Below, in pieces: positions 63,111 to 64,000 of a DNA stretch of 64,000 bases (the first letter of the stretch is position 1; the number at the start of each line of letters is the position of its first letter). The stretch lies in contig CM030729.1 in assembly GCA_018127085.1 (NCBI GenBank), positions 421,011-485,010 of the forward strand. The letters run 5' to 3'. Origin of the DNA: Pneumocystis sp. 'macacae' (lineage: Eukaryota; Ascomycota; Pneumocystomycetes; Pneumocystales; Pneumocystaceae). The notes beneath the pieces are model-generated. The model was not told the DNA's origin. It searched no databases and saw only the letters and a program-made list of their open reading frames with translations. A program made the translations under genes and the position numbers.

Positions 63111-64000
63111 GAAGTGGAAGCAAAGAATAGATTGAAACAGGAGAGGCAGTGTGGATGGAAAGCGTGTTGCGTGCAAAGAGGATGGGTCTGAGGCAATTAC
63201 TTAGACGTGAAGAAGGGCGCAGGCGGAGGCAGCGGGAGAAGGGGAGACAAGAATACAGGAGAGAGCGCGCAACACGATACGTTACATTGAACCTCACGTG
63301 GGGAACAAAATGCAAGAAGCAGCAGACGCAGAGAGGACTAAGGTGAGGCAGGAGGTGGAGTAGGAAAGGTGTGCGAGGAGGAGGTGTGCACGAAGTAAGG
63401 AGATGGGGGAGGTGGGTGTGCACCGTGCTGATAAGGCGAGGAAGAGGTGTGCACAGTGTAGATAAGAGGTGGGGAGGTGGAGGTGATGGGAGGTGGGGAA
63501 GAACAGAGTAACAAAACAAAAGAAGTAAAAGTAGAAGTTAGATTAGCATTAGGTTAGAATTGAATTATTTCAGAGAGAGAGAATAAATTTTTTTGTAAAC
63601 TAAAAATCAAGAGTTAAACAGAGTTGAAGATAGTGGGTAAGTGAAGGGTAAAATATAAAAAAGATAAGAAGTGGAAGTGAATGAATATTAGATTAGACTT
63701 GGATTTGGGTTAGAATTAAAGAGAAATGAAAAATAAAAATAATTTTTTATAAGTCAAGAATTGGCTAAGAGTTGACAAAAGTAAAGATAAGGTGTGGTAG
63801 ATAAAGCAAGAAGCAGAGGAGATAAGAAGTAGAGGTGAAGATTAGATTGAATTGCGTTTAAAAGTGGGTTTAAATTAGAGTTAAAAAAAAATAAAGAATA
63901 ACGTATTTTTCGTAAATGAAGAATAGGTGACGAGTGAGCAAGAATGAGTAGAGAGGATGGTGATGAATAAAAAATAAAAAGCATAACAGATAAGAAGAAG
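63110..64000. repeat. Return of the higher-order subtelomeric repeat, cut by the window end
   Basis: Starts with a GC-richer patch at about 63140-63310 not seen in the earlier units, then GTGTGCACGAAG, GTGTGCACCGTGCTGATAAGG, TTTTTTTGTAAAC and a satellite-like ATTGCGTTTAAAAG at 63852. No TTAGGG array is reached. Confidence 0.7.

Noticed and set aside
59392..63984. Many minus-strand frames with repeated LVHT, PPHP and FYSPPSS motifs
   Set aside because: They are translations of the tandem repeats; the motif order follows the DNA repeat, not a protein fold. Kept only as a low-interest finding.

Overview
The window reads as one arm of a Pneumocystis chromosome, most likely P. jirovecii, running from core genes on the left into a subtelomere on the right. 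Four things point this way: very AT-rich DNA, eukaryotic genes cut by many 40-60 nt GT-AG introns, closely packed housekeeping genes on both strands, and major surface glycoprotein (Msg) genes on the right. Two of the Msg genes begin at the conserved recombination junction element (CRJE), coding ARAVKRRAQ. The species call is an inference; the genus call is firm.

Layout. 1-6076 is an AT-rich stretch in which I see no gene. 6077-42533 is a core block of fifteen conserved genes: a TBC Rab-GAP (GYP8/TBC1D20 type), the HECT ligase HUL5, mitochondrial ribosomal protein uS7, a universal stress protein, an ING/PHD chromatin protein, the TFIIH subunit TFB1, UTP14, PAB1, ERG27, NCS6/CTU1, QCR6, a WBP2-like protein, BLM10/PA200, PAC1/LIS1 and a STU2/Alp14 TOG protein. 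Most are broken into many exons, and I joined the exons by eye from reading frame and splice sites.

42534-43103 is the core/subtelomere boundary and carries a short TTAGGG-like tract. Four Msg-superfamily genes follow, all pointing right, toward the presumed telomere. First is a short one (43104) with its own signal-peptide exon. After a 3.5 kb AT-rich gap comes a long one (47939) with its own leader in three exons. Then come two long CRJE-type genes (51853 and 55226) without leaders; these look like silent donors that need the upstream conserved sequence (UCS) of the expression site. The two CRJE genes sit in a repeated cassette: a TTTACCCC-type tandem repeat, a 12-bp CACGTG palindrome, about 130 bp of conserved DNA, the CRJE, the Msg frame and a conserved 3' flank.

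From about 58.3 kb to the end the DNA changes sharply to a purine-rich, C-poor top strand made of repeats. About 740-bp higher-order units carry GTGTGCAC minisatellites and G-runs, followed by a roughly 165-bp satellite. No telomere is reached. I saw no convincing tRNA, rRNA, transposon or CRISPR array. The subtelomeric antigen cassettes and the satellite beyond them are the most interesting part of the window.
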